Shown here in pieces: positions 43,482 through 52,944 of a stretch of 64,000 nucleotides of DNA (position 1 is the first letter of the stretch; every line of letters begins with the position of its first letter). The DNA comes from Streptomyces sp. NBC_01296 (GTDB lineage: Bacteria > Actinomycetota > Actinomycetes > Streptomycetales > Streptomycetaceae). The stretch lies in NCBI RefSeq assembly GCF_035984415.1, contig NZ_CP130721.1:464453-528452 (forward strand), in the 5' to 3' direction. A program made the translations under genes and the position numbers. The notes below the pieces were generated by a model. It searched no databases, was not told the DNA's origin, and saw only the letters and a list, made by a program, of their open reading frames with translations.

Positions 43482-45569
43482 ATGCTCCAGCTCGCCGACC
43501 GGCTCACTGAACTGGCCACGGGCAGCGAGCCCATCACCTTTTCAGCCATCGGACTGCCCCCCGACACGGTGGTTGGCCAAGCCAGCGACGTAGCCGCCGG
43601 CCCCCTCGCACCCTTCCTCGCTGAGGCCGTCGCCGACGCCTACAACCGCGGGGACGAGCAGTGGCAGACCGTCGGAACGACCATTCCACCAGGCCTCGCC
43701 ACGCAGCCCAGCGTGCTCCACCTCACGGCCTCGCTCGACGCCTTGCTCGACAGCGCACCGGCCGCCAAAGCCCTCGGAAAGCCGCTAACCAACGCCCTGC
43801 TAAACGATTTCCTAGCCCGAGTCGAAGCGACGCCGTTGCTGGCCGCCGCCCAGCTTGAAGGAGCCGTGCGCCTGGCGATTGCCGAAGCCGTCAGTCCCTT
43901 CAAGGTGTGGCAAGCCCTCGAAGAGGTCCCCGCCGACGGCCCCGAGGACTTCCTCGAGCGGCTGCCGCGGATTCTCGGCCTCACGCTCGACCGCTGGGCC
44001 CATGAGGACACGATCGCTGACCGCGTCCGAGACCTCCTCGTGCAACTCACGCATGACGAAGCCGCCGACGCCGATGCCATGTTCGAGCTCGGCTGCGACC
44101 TTTTGCGCCGTGCACTCTCCTCCAAGACCGTCGGCGACGTGAGCACCCACCTGGTCCAGGCCTGCAGGCACTTTACGAGAGCCGCCCAAGCCGACGAGGC
44201 CCGCCACGACGCAGAGACCTTCGCAGCCGTCTGCGACGCGATCATGGCATTCAGCCGGCACGACTCGAACGCCATCGCCGATGCCGCCGACCGGGTTGCG
44301 AACCTCCTCGACCAGCGTGAGGCGTGGATTTACCGCACCCACCAGCCCGCCTGGCTCCAGCCAAGACGCTCGGCCGAGATCGCCTGGCACGAGCTTGTCC
44401 TGCAACTGCGTGGCGCCGCCAACGCCCTCAACGAGGATGCCTGGCTGGACGGCTGGGAGGCCCTGGGTACCGTACTCACCGCTTACCAGGCCAGCCGCAC
44501 CGTCCAGCCGATGACCGGCGACGGCGGCCATGGGCTCGCCTTCCTGGTCCAGCCAGTGATCGAGGACAGCTTCCTGCGGCAGCAGGCCTTCCTCGCCCAG
44601 CTGCGCCGAGCCACCCAAGAGACCGAGCGCCACGCGGACCGCGGTTTCGATGCGGAGACGGCCAACGCACTGCTCAACGCGATTGAGAACACCTCATCAC
44701 GGCGCGAAGCCCGCGATGCCAGCGCGTCGGCAGGTCAAGATCATTCCGAGGAAGATGACCCCGATCGGGCCCCCTTGGCCTATCTGCAGCGCCGGGCACC
44801 GACCCTGCTCATTCTCTTGGGAGCCGATCAGGCTCTGCGCATCGCTGCCTCCCTGGACGACGCCCAGCTCCTCGCCATCGAGGGGATCGCTCACGACAGC
44901 GACGTCGCCCGTCTCGAAGCCACCGACCCGCTCATCGTCCCCAAGCTCGACGAACTCATGGGAGCGCTGACCGAGCATCCCGCGTTCACCGGTGAGACGC
45001 GAAGGACCTTCTCGGCCCTCGTGAAACAGACCCTGCTGTTCCTCAAGAGCCGCTCCGACCTCACCCGCACAAACCTTGTCGGCGGCAGCAAAAAGGATGA
45101 ACCTCCTCCTTTCGACTACCGGCGCAAGCCCGAAGGAAGCAAGGCCCGTAAGCCGGTCGAGGCCGACCTCCAGCGCGACTTTCATCAATGGCTGCAGATG
45201 GGCCCTCTGCACAACGCCGTTAGTGTCGAACCCGTCGACGTGGCCATGGGCCGTGGGGACGTCATGGTGCACTTCGGCAGCCTGCGCTACCTCACCGAAA
45301 TCAAGCAGGACGATTCCGACAACAGCCGGCAGTACCTGGAAGGCCGCTACCTCACACAGACAGCCGAGTACAGCAACACCAACGCCCCGTTCGGACAGCT
45401 CCTCGTCCTCGACCTCACCTCCAAGACTGCGACCAAGGGCAACCTTCGGGTCGACGAGAGTGTGTGGAGCACTACTCATAGGCCGCGCGGAGCAAGCGTG
45501 GACCGGGCTGTCGTCGTCGGCGTCGTCGCAGGCAACCGCACAACCCCGTCCAGCTACTCCCGGAAGTAG
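43482..45569 (+). CDS. effector protein with C-terminal PD-(D/E)xK-like nuclease domain
   Basis: 695 aa, ATG with GGAAGGA upstream, 36 bp after the ATPase gene. Residues 1-560 are mostly alpha-helical with no named domain. The last about 120 residues look like a restriction-endonuclease fold: EADLQRDFHQWLQM, VDVAMGRGDVMVHFGSLRYLTEIKQDD, then TQTAEYSNTNAPFGQLLVLDLT. Asp in GRGDVMV (about 591) and the ExK of LTEIKQ (605-607) form the expected metal site. In ABC-3C/Lamassu systems the effector gene is typically a nuclease of this kind, which would cut DNA once released by the ATPase. Confidence 0.8.
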   Translation: MLQLADRLTELATGSEPITFSAIGLPPDTVVGQASDVAAGPLAPFLAEAVADAYNRGDEQWQTVGTTIPPGLATQPSVLHLTASLDALLDSAPAAKALGKPLTNALLNDFLARVEATPLLAAAQLEGAVRLAIAEAVSPFKVWQALEEVPADGPEDFLERLPRILGLTLDRWAHEDTIADRVRDLLVQLTHDEAADADAMFELGCDLLRRALSSKTVGDVSTHLVQACRHFTRAAQADEARHDAETFAAVCDAIMAFSRHDSNAIADAADRVANLLDQREAWIYRTHQPAWLQPRRSAEIAWHELVLQLRGAANALNEDAWLDGWEALGTVLTAYQASRTVQPMTGDGGHGLAFLVQPVIEDSFLRQQAFLAQLRRATQETERHADRGFDAETANALLNAIENTSSRREARDASASAGQDHSEEDDPDRAPLAYLQRRAPTLLILLGADQALRIAASLDDAQLLAIEGIAHDSDVARLEATDPLIVPKLDELMGALTEHPAFTGETRRTFSALVKQTLLFLKSRSDLTRTNLVGGSKKDEPPPFDYRRKPEGSKARKPVEADLQRDFHQWLQMGPLHNAVSVEPVDVAMGRGDVMVHFGSLRYLTEIKQDDSDNSRQYLEGRYLTQTAEYSNTNAPFGQLLVLDLTSKTATKGNLRVDESVWSTTHRPRGASVDRAVVVGVVAGNRTTPSSYSRK

Positions 45570-45615
45570 CTGGTCCCGGACGGCCGGCCAGTCGCTTTTC
45601 GAGGCGGTGCCTTCA

Positions 45616-45828
45616 GCGATACCAGTCGAGGGGTTCCGCCGCGTAGGTGCCGTCGGACAGAACGGCGTCAGTCAGCTCGAAATGTTGCCGACGGTCGCCG
45701 TTCGGCTCCGGCCGTGTGACGACGGTTCCGGCGGGCCGGCTGCTGGCGATCTGGACCGCTTGGCCGTCAGGGGCCCGTGCACCGATCAGGGTATAGGCGC
45801 GAGCGGGCCGCGTCGCCGACCCGTCTTC
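45616..45828 (-). pseudogene. 3' fragment of an unknown gene
   Basis: A minus-strand frame without a start gives RAYTLIGARAPDGQAVQIAS, SRPAGTVVTRPEPNGDRRQH and ELTDAVLSDGTYAAEPLDWYR, then a stop. Protein-like composition; the 5' part is gone. Family not recognised. Confidence 0.4.
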
Positions 45829-45852
45829 GCGCGGTGCAGCGCTGCACCGCGC
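45829..45852. repeat. perfect 24-bp palindrome
   Basis: GCGCGGTGCAGC at 45829-45840 is followed directly by its reverse complement at 45841-45852, with no spacer. Possible protein-binding site or cruciform; no T-run follows, so not an intrinsic terminator. Confidence 0.8.
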
Positions 45853-46101
45853 ACCACGGCGACGGCGGGACCGGGCGACGAGGCCAACGTCGGTGACGTG
45901 AGGTCACCGCGCGTCCGTGTTCGTTCCTGTGCTCAGGCGGTGCAGGCCCGGGAAGCGTGGCGTGGCCGCGGGCCCTTCGGCGGCTGTACCGGGCGCCCCA
46001 GGGCAATGCCGGACTACAGCGTCGGTTCCGTCTGGTTCGCGACGCGCATCGGCCCGTCCCGCGAGTATCACGGGGTGGGCCGCGTGTTGGTCAGCCGCGG
46101 A

Positions 46102-46239
46102 TCACGACAGCATGTCGAGGAGGGCGTGGAAGGCCTCGCTCAGAACGACCTTGAGAACCAGCCGTAGGACTGCCTCGGAGATGCCCGCCCAGTCCAACGA
46201 GCGGATGGCCTTTCCAATGGACAGGAGGTAGCGCTTCAT
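46102..46239 (-). CDS. possible 45-residue amphipathic peptide
   Basis: MKRYLLSIGKAIRSLDWAGI then SEAVLRLVLKVVLSEAFHALLDMLS. Basic N-terminus, then one long amphipathic/hydrophobic helix; AAAGGGG lies upstream of ATG 46239. It resembles small membrane-active peptides in composition only. Divergent from the large HTH-NTPase gene. Confidence 0.45.
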   Translation of the reverse strand: MKRYLLSIGKAIRSLDWAGISEAVLRLVLKVVLSEAFHALLDMLS

Positions 46240-46413
46240 GGGTTGAGCCCCTTTCAGGTCGGCCCGGTACCTTGCCGGGCGGCTGATGAGAACACCACCT
46301 GTTCGGGGAGGGGTTCGGCGAGGCGCTGTGAGCGGCGATCCGGCCATCTCCCCAGGCCAGCACGGGAATCGGCTAGTGTTCGGCCAGGGTTCGATCCGAA
46401 CAGGGGAGGACGT

Positions 46414-49400
46414 GTGGGGACCGACGGGGAGAGCGTGCGGTCACTGGCTGAGGAGCTGCGCACGCTGCTGGGCGCGTCAGGATGCTCCTACACCCGGATC
46501 ATCTACCTCGGCGGTCGCGTGGGGCCGCGGATGAGGTTCACGAAGTCGTCGCTGAGCGGCTGGTTTAGCGGCAATGCCGTTCCCTCCAATCGGGCCGACT
46601 TCGATTTCCTGATCGAACTACTGGAAGCCCGGGCCGCACTCAGGAATTCGGGGCACCCCCGTAGAAGCCGGGGGGAGTGGGAACGGCTCCGCCGGAAGGC
46701 CGAGGTGGAGCGTCGGGCTGCCGGTCGCAGGACGCACCCTGGCGCCATCGCAGAGGCGGACCGGGCGCCGGTGAGACCGCCGCCCAGGGAATCCTGGCTG
46801 CAGGACGGCCCGGATGACGGCGGGAACAGCCACCTTCCGGTCCTTCAGGTTCCGCTGGCCGAGTTGGAGATCCACCACGCCCCGTTGCCTGGTCGCACCG
46901 ATCGTGCAGATGACCAGCCAACCCCATACCTGGAGCGTTCCTTCGACGCGGAGCTCCGGACCCAGATGACGGCCGTGCTGGCTGGTGGGTCCTCAGTCTT
47001 CGCGGTTCTGATCGGGGAGTCGTCCACGGGCAAGACACGGGCGCTGTACGAAGCGCTTGTCGCTGTGGCCCCCGACCGTCCACTGCTGCGGCCTGCTGGC
47101 AGCCAGGACCTGCTGGACCTCATCGAGGACGGTGGCATTCCGCCGGGATCGGTGCTGTGGCTCAACGAGTCACAGCGCTTCCTTGACAATGCTCACGGCG
47201 AGAAGGCCGCCGCGGCTCTGCACCGCCTCCTGCGACGACAATCCGGTCTGCTGGCGGTCGGCACGCTCTGGCACGACCCCTACTGGAGGCAGCTCACGCA
47301 ACGAGCCGTCCCCGGCGATCCGCACAGCCACGCACGGGCACTGCTGACCGGGCCTCTGTCCGTCCCTATTCTTCTGCCTGCAGAGCTTTCCCGAGCTGAG
47401 CGCCGCGAATGGTTCGGCCTCGCTCAGCGCCGACGCGACCAGCGGCTCCTGCACGCCCTGGACGCCGGCCGCTCGGACGGAAGGGTGATCCAGCATCTCA
47501 GCGGCGGCCCCGAGCTGCTCAGTGCCTACAGAGCCGGGCCTGGGAGGAGGTTCGATCACTTCGAATGGGAGCTGATCGCCGCGGCTCTTGGGGCACGCAC
47601 GCTAGGGCACCGGACTCCGCTCACCGCCGAGCTGCTGATCGATGCAGCCGACGGCGAGCTGACCTCGCGCCAGCGAACCATCGACCCGGACCGGGCTCTT
47701 GAGGCAGTGAGCAGCGCTGACACGCACTGCGTGCTGCCCGCATTGGTCCGGGTCCGTGCCAGCATTCGGTCTCAAACCAGATACGAGCCTGCCGACTACC
47801 TCGACCAGCACTCTCGGGCCAGGCAAATTCTCGGAACCGCAGCGCTGTGGGAGGCCCTCGCGACCCACGCCACGGACCCGACGGACCTGGGAGAGCTGGC
47901 CAAGTCGGCCGACAAGCGAGGATTTCACAAGCTGGCCGTGTGTCTGGGTAAGAAGGCTGTCCTCGCTGGGAGCCACCTTGCACCGGCCGAGCTGATCGGC
48001 CGACTCACCCGGCCTCTCGATCCTCTGCAGGAGGGCGCCCGTTGGGTCGCCGCCCACGCGAGCCTCACCGATCCGTGGGCTGTCGCCCACCTGGTGAGGA
48101 CTCTACGTTCGTCAGGTGTCCCGCACGCCGTAGACGTCCTCAGGGACCGGACGTATCCAGCGCCGGCCAGCAACCAGCCCGGCGCGGTAGTGCGGCAGCT
48201 CGAGGTCCTGCACGACATCGGAGCAGAGCGGTCACTGCAGCTGGCCGCCGCACGGGCCGTCGCCGAGACCGAGATGACTGATCCCGGCGCCGTCGCGGCC
48301 CTGCTCCAGATCCTGAACACGGCCGGCCTACGGGAGACGAGCGCCCACCTGCTCGGCCGAGACCCGGTCGGACAAGCGAAGCTCTCCCCGCTCGCCCCGC
48401 TGGTGGACCTGTTGACGGCACTCGCGGACGCCAACGAAACGCACCACTTCACAGCCCTCGCGCGACGCGCCGTCGCAGAGGCCAGTCTGACCGATCCGCG
48501 TGCGACCGCTTCGCTGCTGACCGCCCTGCGCGACGCCGGCCCCGGTGGCGCCCAGGCGTTTGCCCACCTCCGTGGCCGCAGGCCCGCCGAACAGGCCGAT
48601 CTAGCCGACCCGACGCACGTGGCCGATCTTCTGCACACGCTGTACAAACTCGACGAGCACGAGGCCCACCAGGTCCTGGCACAACGCGCCGCCGACACCG
48701 TGGACGTCACTGACCCGGCCGCCGTCGCCACCGTGCTGCTGGCACTTCACGAGACACAGGCCGACAGAGCAGTGGACAGCCTGCTGCGCCGCGACCCGGC
48801 TGACCTGGTTTCACTCAGCAGGCCATACCTGGTCCACGATCTGCTGGATGTGCTGGCCTCCATCGGCCAGGCCCCGTCCTTCGTCCGTCTGGCCCACCGC
48901 ACAGCCGTCGAGGGAGACCTGACCTCCGCCAACTGGACGGCTGCTCTACTGAGATCCCTGCGTGAGGCAGGTGCCAACGACATCATCACCCAGTTGTTGA
49001 GCCGACAGCCGGCTGAGCATGCCGACCTGAGCGACCAGCACCTCACGTTCGGCGGGTGGTCGGGACTCGTCGACCTCGTTGCCGAACTACACGCCGTCGC
49101 CGACATCACCGGTGTCGACACCCTGACCAGGCGGATCGCAGACGAAGCCGACCTGGACGATCCAGTCCATGTCTCTGTGCGGCTGAAGTACCTTCACGAG
49201 TCGGGGGTTCCCCGCGCTGCCGATGCCCTTGCCCTGCGCATCGCTGCCGACACGGACGTGACACACCCCAGCACAACCGGCTTGCTGCTATCCGCCTTAC
49301 ATGAGGCCCACGCGGCTGAAGCAGTCGATCTGCTGCTGCGTCGCGGCCCGTCACGCGAGGCCGATGTCACCAACCCCGGCATCCGCCTGCTCCTCGAAGC

Positions 49401-49662
49401 CCTGGACCAGGCCGGCGCCCATGGAGCCGTCGAGGAACTCCTCGCACGCGATCCTGCCGAACACGTTGACCTGTTTCACCCGAAGGACGCGGCCCGCATG
49501 GTGGACACACTGCAACACCTCGGCGCACAGCAAGCCGCACAAAGGCTCACCGAACGGGTGGAGGAGCAGGGACTCGCCCACCCGGAAGGTCACGACGCCG
49601 TCTACGGGTACGAGATCGACGGCCGCCCAGCCGCCACGTGGACCTGGAACGACCTAGACTAA
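46414..49662 (+). CDS. HTH / STAND-like NTPase / helical-repeat protein
   Basis: About 1082 aa from GTG 46414 (AGGGGAGG 5 nt upstream). The N-terminal domain (SLAEELRTLLGASGCSYTRIIYL...FTKSSLSGWFSGNAVPS) is a HTH of the kind used by Streptomyces NTPase regulators. NTPase: Walker A IGESSTGKTRALYEAL, Walker B-like SVLWLNESQRFL, sensor-like VGTLWHDPYW. From about residue 560 there are tandem repeats of 30-33 residues with the pattern TDPxAVAxLLxxLxxxGxxxAxxxLLxRxP, a solenoid likely used for recognition. No separate effector domain is visible. It may be a self-contained sensor-regulator or belong to the same class of NTP-dependent conflict proteins as the trypsin-STAND protein. Confidence 0.8.
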   Translation: MGTDGESVRSLAEELRTLLGASGCSYTRIIYLGGRVGPRMRFTKSSLSGWFSGNAVPSNRADFDFLIELLEARAALRNSGHPRRSRGEWERLRRKAEVERRAAGRRTHPGAIAEADRAPVRPPPRESWLQDGPDDGGNSHLPVLQVPLAELEIHHAPLPGRTDRADDQPTPYLERSFDAELRTQMTAVLAGGSSVFAVLIGESSTGKTRALYEALVAVAPDRPLLRPAGSQDLLDLIEDGGIPPGSVLWLNESQRFLDNAHGEKAAAALHRLLRRQSGLLAVGTLWHDPYWRQLTQRAVPGDPHSHARALLTGPLSVPILLPAELSRAERREWFGLAQRRRDQRLLHALDAGRSDGRVIQHLSGGPELLSAYRAGPGRRFDHFEWELIAAALGARTLGHRTPLTAELLIDAADGELTSRQRTIDPDRALEAVSSADTHCVLPALVRVRASIRSQTRYEPADYLDQHSRARQILGTAALWEALATHATDPTDLGELAKSADKRGFHKLAVCLGKKAVLAGSHLAPAELIGRLTRPLDPLQEGARWVAAHASLTDPWAVAHLVRTLRSSGVPHAVDVLRDRTYPAPASNQPGAVVRQLEVLHDIGAERSLQLAAARAVAETEMTDPGAVAALLQILNTAGLRETSAHLLGRDPVGQAKLSPLAPLVDLLTALADANETHHFTALARRAVAEASLTDPRATASLLTALRDAGPGGAQAFAHLRGRRPAEQADLADPTHVADLLHTLYKLDEHEAHQVLAQRAADTVDVTDPAAVATVLLALHETQADRAVDSLLRRDPADLVSLSRPYLVHDLLDVLASIGQAPSFVRLAHRTAVEGDLTSANWTAALLRSLREAGANDIITQLLSRQPAEHADLSDQHLTFGGWSGLVDLVAELHAVADITGVDTLTRRIADEADLDDPVHVSVRLKYLHESGVPRAADALALRIAADTDVTHPSTTGLLLSALHEAHAAEAVDLLLRRGPSREADVTNPGIRLLLEALDQAGAHGAVEELLARDPAEHVDLFHPKDAARMVDTLQHLGAQQAAQRLTERVEEQGLAHPEGHDAVYGYEIDGRPAATWTWNDLD

Positions 49663-49664
49663 CG

Positions 49665-50240
49665 ATGAGGCTATTCATCCCCGACCTGAACAGACCATCA
49701 TTGACGTTCCTCGGTGGCGCCCCGGCAGCCCTGGTCGTCGCCGCCCTTCTTAGCGATCAGCGCGCTCTCGCCGAAGGCCGGTGGGAGCCCAGGGCGGGTC
49801 GGCGGCGGCCTCTGCGCGCGGAACTGCTGAACTGGCTGGCTCCGTTCGCGGACATCGCCCGCCGGGATGTCGAGGACGGTGTCGGCACGGCGCAGGATCT
49901 GGCTGCCGCACGTGCGGCGCGGCCGGCACTCCAGGCTCGCGCAGTGGTCTTCTGCGAGGACGATCCGCAGATGAGGGAGGCTGCGCTCGCGGCCACCGCC
50001 CCTGTTGCTGGCCGATCCCGTCCTCACCCCGTCCGTACCCCGGTACGCCCCCCGCCGTGCGCGCCATCCTGGCCATGATCGGGGACTCGTAGTACCGGTG
50101 GATCGCCTGGGAACCGCTGGCGGCCTGGGACGAGGACATCGCCGGTCTCGTCGGGGTAAAGGAAGAGCACCGCACAGCCCTGGACCGGGCACACGCCCGG
50201 GTGGACGACTGCCATCGGCGAAGAGCACCCCTCGTGACCT
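49665..50240 (+). pseudogene. HEAT-like repeat gene, frameshifted
   Basis: ATG 49665 begins MRLFIPDLNRPSLTFLGGAP, ELLNWLAPFADIARRDVEDG, ALQARAVVFCEDDPQMREAA and LAATAPV. A frameshift near 50005 then gives LLADPVL and another VPRYAPAVRAILAMIGDS, followed by a TAG and WIAWEPLAAWDEDIAGLVGV. The order of pieces matches Streptomyces HEAT-repeat proteins, but frames and stop make it nonfunctional. It lies 2 bp after the large NTPase gene. Confidence 0.6.
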
Positions 50241-50362
50241 GCAGGTTCTTAGGTGCTTTGCGTGTTCTTTGTCATCTGCCGGAGGTGCGGAGGTGCTGTT
50301 ATGGCAGAAGCCTAGGGCGTGACGTAGTCCATGCACCAGCAGCGAGATCGGGGTCGTGGCGG

Positions 50363-51841
50363 TCATATTTGTCGTTGGGCGTAAGCCGCGAGTTCGGGGT
50401 GCTCCCGTATGAGTTGTTCTCGCAGTCGGCGTACTTCCTCGGCTTCGGCGGCGGCGCGCTGTTCGGCTTCGGCATGGTCCTGAGCTGAGCGGGACCGCTC
50501 GGCATGCTCGGCATGGGCTTCATCGAGCATGCGTTCCCACCGGATTGCCTGTCGTAGCCGTTCGGCTTCCTGCGCTGCCTGGGCCTCGGCGACGAGTCCT
50601 GCCGTCGCGCGCTGGATCTCAGTCTGCTCTGCCCGGTCCCGGCACTGCCGGCACAGCCCGTCGTCGGGTCGTGGTCCTTTGCCGGCTGCCGAGCAGTCCT
50701 CGCCGTCGCATTCCCACCACCGGAGCTCCGCGACGTTCCCCTGTGGGGTGGGCACTGGGCGCTGGCGGCGGTCTGCCCGGCGTTCTGCGCATTTGGGGCA
50801 TGCGTCGTCCAGGTGGAGGGTTGTTCCGTCCTCGCACATCAGGTCAGGGCAGTCTGTGGACGGGCGCACCAGCCCGACTGCGACTCCGACGGGGGAGGCG
50901 AGTTCTCCTTCGGCCAGGGCGCGGGCGTAGCCGTGCGTCCACCAACGGCGTTGGATCCGCTCGAGTAGCTGCTGGGGGGTCCGTCCTGCGTCCAGGGCGT
51001 GCAGGATCGCCTCCCGCAGCACTGCCGGGGGGTGGGGCGGCAGCAGAGCTGCTAGCTCTCGCGGCCATCCCGCTTCAACGGCTCTGACCGAGTCATCCAG
51101 TCCCGGCGACATCCGTATCCGGGTCGTCTTCGGTGACCTGGCTGCCGGGATGGGCGTGCCAGCGCCTCGGGACGCGGCGTAGCCGCTGGCCCGTCGCGGG
51201 CTACTACCTGTTGTGGCCCTGCGGGCGTCATCGGCGCTACGCGCCGCAGGCGCTGTCGGGGTTTCTTGAGAGGGGAGGGTTATAGGGGAGGGTTGGGGGA
51301 CTGCCAGTCCCCCCTGCGGGGATTGACAGTCCCCCCTTCCTCGGGACTGAGAGTCCCCCCGTCCGCCGGATTCGAGGGGTTTTGCGGGAGGGGACTGAGA
51401 GTCCCCTCCCTGGGGGCGTGGCTTTCCCTTGTCGCTGCGTTCTGTTCGCGGTGGGGCGGGTGGCAGTGTGGGGCGGGTGTGCGGTGTGAGTGGGGGCAGG
51501 CCGCGGTGTGCCCGGTCCTCGTTGACCCGTGTCAGTCGTTCGGGGCCGTACCAGGCTGCCGGGATCTGCAGGTCGTAGACCTTGGGGCGGGCGTGCGCGG
51601 GGATGTACCGGGCGGCTTCCTGGTCTCCCAGCGTGATCACACCCCGCTCGGCGAGCCAGGCCAGACGCCGCTGCACGGTCTTGACGTCGCAGAGCGCGAT
51701 CCGGGCCAGCGTCCGCCGCGACGGGAAGGCATTGGTGCCGTCCGGATCGGCTTTCTCTGCCAGGCCGGCCAGCAGCATCCGGTCCGTCGTACTGTTCACG
51801 GGGCTGTCATGCAAAGCCCACAGGATTGGCTCAAGCGCCAC
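50363..51841 (-). CDS. HTH protein of Streptomyces plasmid/ICE backbones, probable replication-associated
   Basis: About 492 aa from GTG 51841 (MALEPILWALHDSPVNS); an upstream start at 51856 is possible. N-terminal winged helix: DRMLLAGLAEKADPDGTNAFPSRRTLARIALCDVKTVQRRLAWLAERGVITLGDQEAARYI. VYDLQIPAAWYGPERLTRVNEDRAHRGLPPLT follows, highly typical of this Streptomyces family. The middle is low-complexity, and the end holds two zinc-ribbon-like Cys pairs (CPKCAERR, CDGEDCSAAG...CRQCRD) and a coiled coil (AEAEEVRRLREQLIREHPEL). Such genes occur in integrative and plasmid elements; a replication-initiation role is inferred from context. Confidence 0.75.
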   Translation of the reverse strand: MALEPILWALHDSPVNSTTDRMLLAGLAEKADPDGTNAFPSRRTLARIALCDVKTVQRRLAWLAERGVITLGDQEAARYIPAHARPKVYDLQIPAAWYGPERLTRVNEDRAHRGLPPLTPHTRPTLPPAPPRTERSDKGKPRPQGGDSQSPPAKPLESGGRGDSQSRGRGDCQSPQGGLAVPQPSPITLPSQETPTAPAARSADDARRATTGSSPRRASGYAASRGAGTPIPAARSPKTTRIRMSPGLDDSVRAVEAGWPRELAALLPPHPPAVLREAILHALDAGRTPQQLLERIQRRWWTHGYARALAEGELASPVGVAVGLVRPSTDCPDLMCEDGTTLHLDDACPKCAERRADRRQRPVPTPQGNVAELRWWECDGEDCSAAGKGPRPDDGLCRQCRDRAEQTEIQRATAGLVAEAQAAQEAERLRQAIRWERMLDEAHAEHAERSRSAQDHAEAEQRAAAEAEEVRRLREQLIREHPELAAYAQRQI

Positions 51842-51856
51842 CGTGCACCACCACAT

Positions 51857-52163
51857 CCAGGGCGAACCCGTTGATGCCGTGTACGGGGGCGTGTGGCGCC
51901 CTCGGGATGATTCCGCATAAGCTCATGGCTCAGCGCACCTCTCAGTTCACGCAACTAGGTGCTCTTCCCCGCGCAGGCGGTCCAGGCCTGTACGAGGACC
52001 TGCGAGCCCCGCCACCTGTGGCGGGGCTCGTTCGGTTCGGGCGAATCCTCACGCCCTACAAAACGGCGCCGATGCCACCGGCTTGGTCACCGATGCGCCC
52101 CATGTGGCATCACAGCCGGGCAACGGCGCAGCCGGTGAGTCACCGGTGAGGTTTCGCGGCCCG
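51857..52163. other. intergenic stretch with weak hairpins
   Basis: No gene seen. GAGCCCCGCCACCTGTGGCGGGGCTC near 51995-52020 forms a strong stem-loop but lacks a T-run; possible transcription stop between two minus-strand genes. Confidence 0.45.
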
Positions 52164-52925
52164 CTACGGCACCCCGCCGGCCAGCGGCAACTCCCCGTAG
52201 TGCAGCTCCAGACGGTCGGCAGCGCCCACCACGCGTAGGGCTTCCAGTGCGAGGCCGCTGCCGCTGCGCACCACACGCTCGATACACAAGACCGGTACCC
52301 GCTCCCCGATGCCGAGTTCCGCGGCCTCTGCCTTCGTCGGCGGCCGGGCTGTCACCGTCTCGCTCGCGGTTTGGGGATCCAGCCCAGTTGCGGTCATGGC
52401 CCCGAACACGCCGCCGACGATCTTGCCCGGCTCATCGAGTCCGGCCGCGGCAGCCACTTCGGCCGGATAGTAGGCGTCCTGGACCTGCACGACATCCCCG
52501 TCGATCACGGCATGCCTGCTGCGGCGAACAGCAGGAGAGCCGGGTTCAATCTCGAGCAACGAGGCAATCTCCCTCGGAGCGGAGATCCGCTCGATGGACA
52601 AGGCAACGACGCTGCCCTCCAGACCCACCGCGGTCGTTGCCGTCTCCCACGGCCCCTTGTCCCCACCCGGGCGAAGTACAGCACCGTAGCGGCTCAACGG
52701 GACGCGAACGCGAGAGCGGTTGCGAACAACCGTCCCAACTCGCGGCTTGCGCACGACGAAACCACGGTCGACGAGCTCCCGGTAGGCCCGTTCAATGGAC
52801 GGTTTTGACTCTCCCTGAGCCATCAACTCCACGGTGGTCGGCATTTTCGCACCGGGCGGAAACTCATCCGACTCGATGCGCTCCGCCAAGCGGTCGGCCA
52901 GGTCGCGCCATCGCTGCAACGGCAT
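52164..52925 (-). CDS. GntR/HutC-family repressor, KorSA/TraR-like
   Basis: 253 aa. N-terminal winged helix: LADRLAERIESDEFPPGAKMPTTVELMAQGESKPSIERAYRELVDRGFVVRKPRVGTVVRN. A C-terminal UTRA-type ligand-binding domain follows (GLEGSVVALSIERISAPREIASLLEIEPGSPAVRRSRHAVIDGDVVQVQDAYYP; GERVPVLCIERVVRSGSGLALEALRVV). Divergent from the DUF2637 gene with two inverted-repeat operator candidates between them, the arrangement by which KorSA/TraR-type GntR proteins silence Streptomyces transfer genes. Confidence 0.85.
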   Translation of the reverse strand: MPLQRWRDLADRLAERIESDEFPPGAKMPTTVELMAQGESKPSIERAYRELVDRGFVVRKPRVGTVVRNRSRVRVPLSRYGAVLRPGGDKGPWETATTAVGLEGSVVALSIERISAPREIASLLEIEPGSPAVRRSRHAVIDGDVVQVQDAYYPAEVAAAAGLDEPGKIVGGVFGAMTATGLDPQTASETVTARPPTKAEAAELGIGERVPVLCIERVVRSGSGLALEALRVVGAADRLELHYGELPLAGGVP

Positions 52926-52944
52926 GTGGACCCCTCCCTGTCTT

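Noticed and set aside
51995..52020. Possible Rho-independent terminator
   Set aside because: The stem is strong but no T-run follows on either strand, so I kept it only as a note in the intergenic entry.
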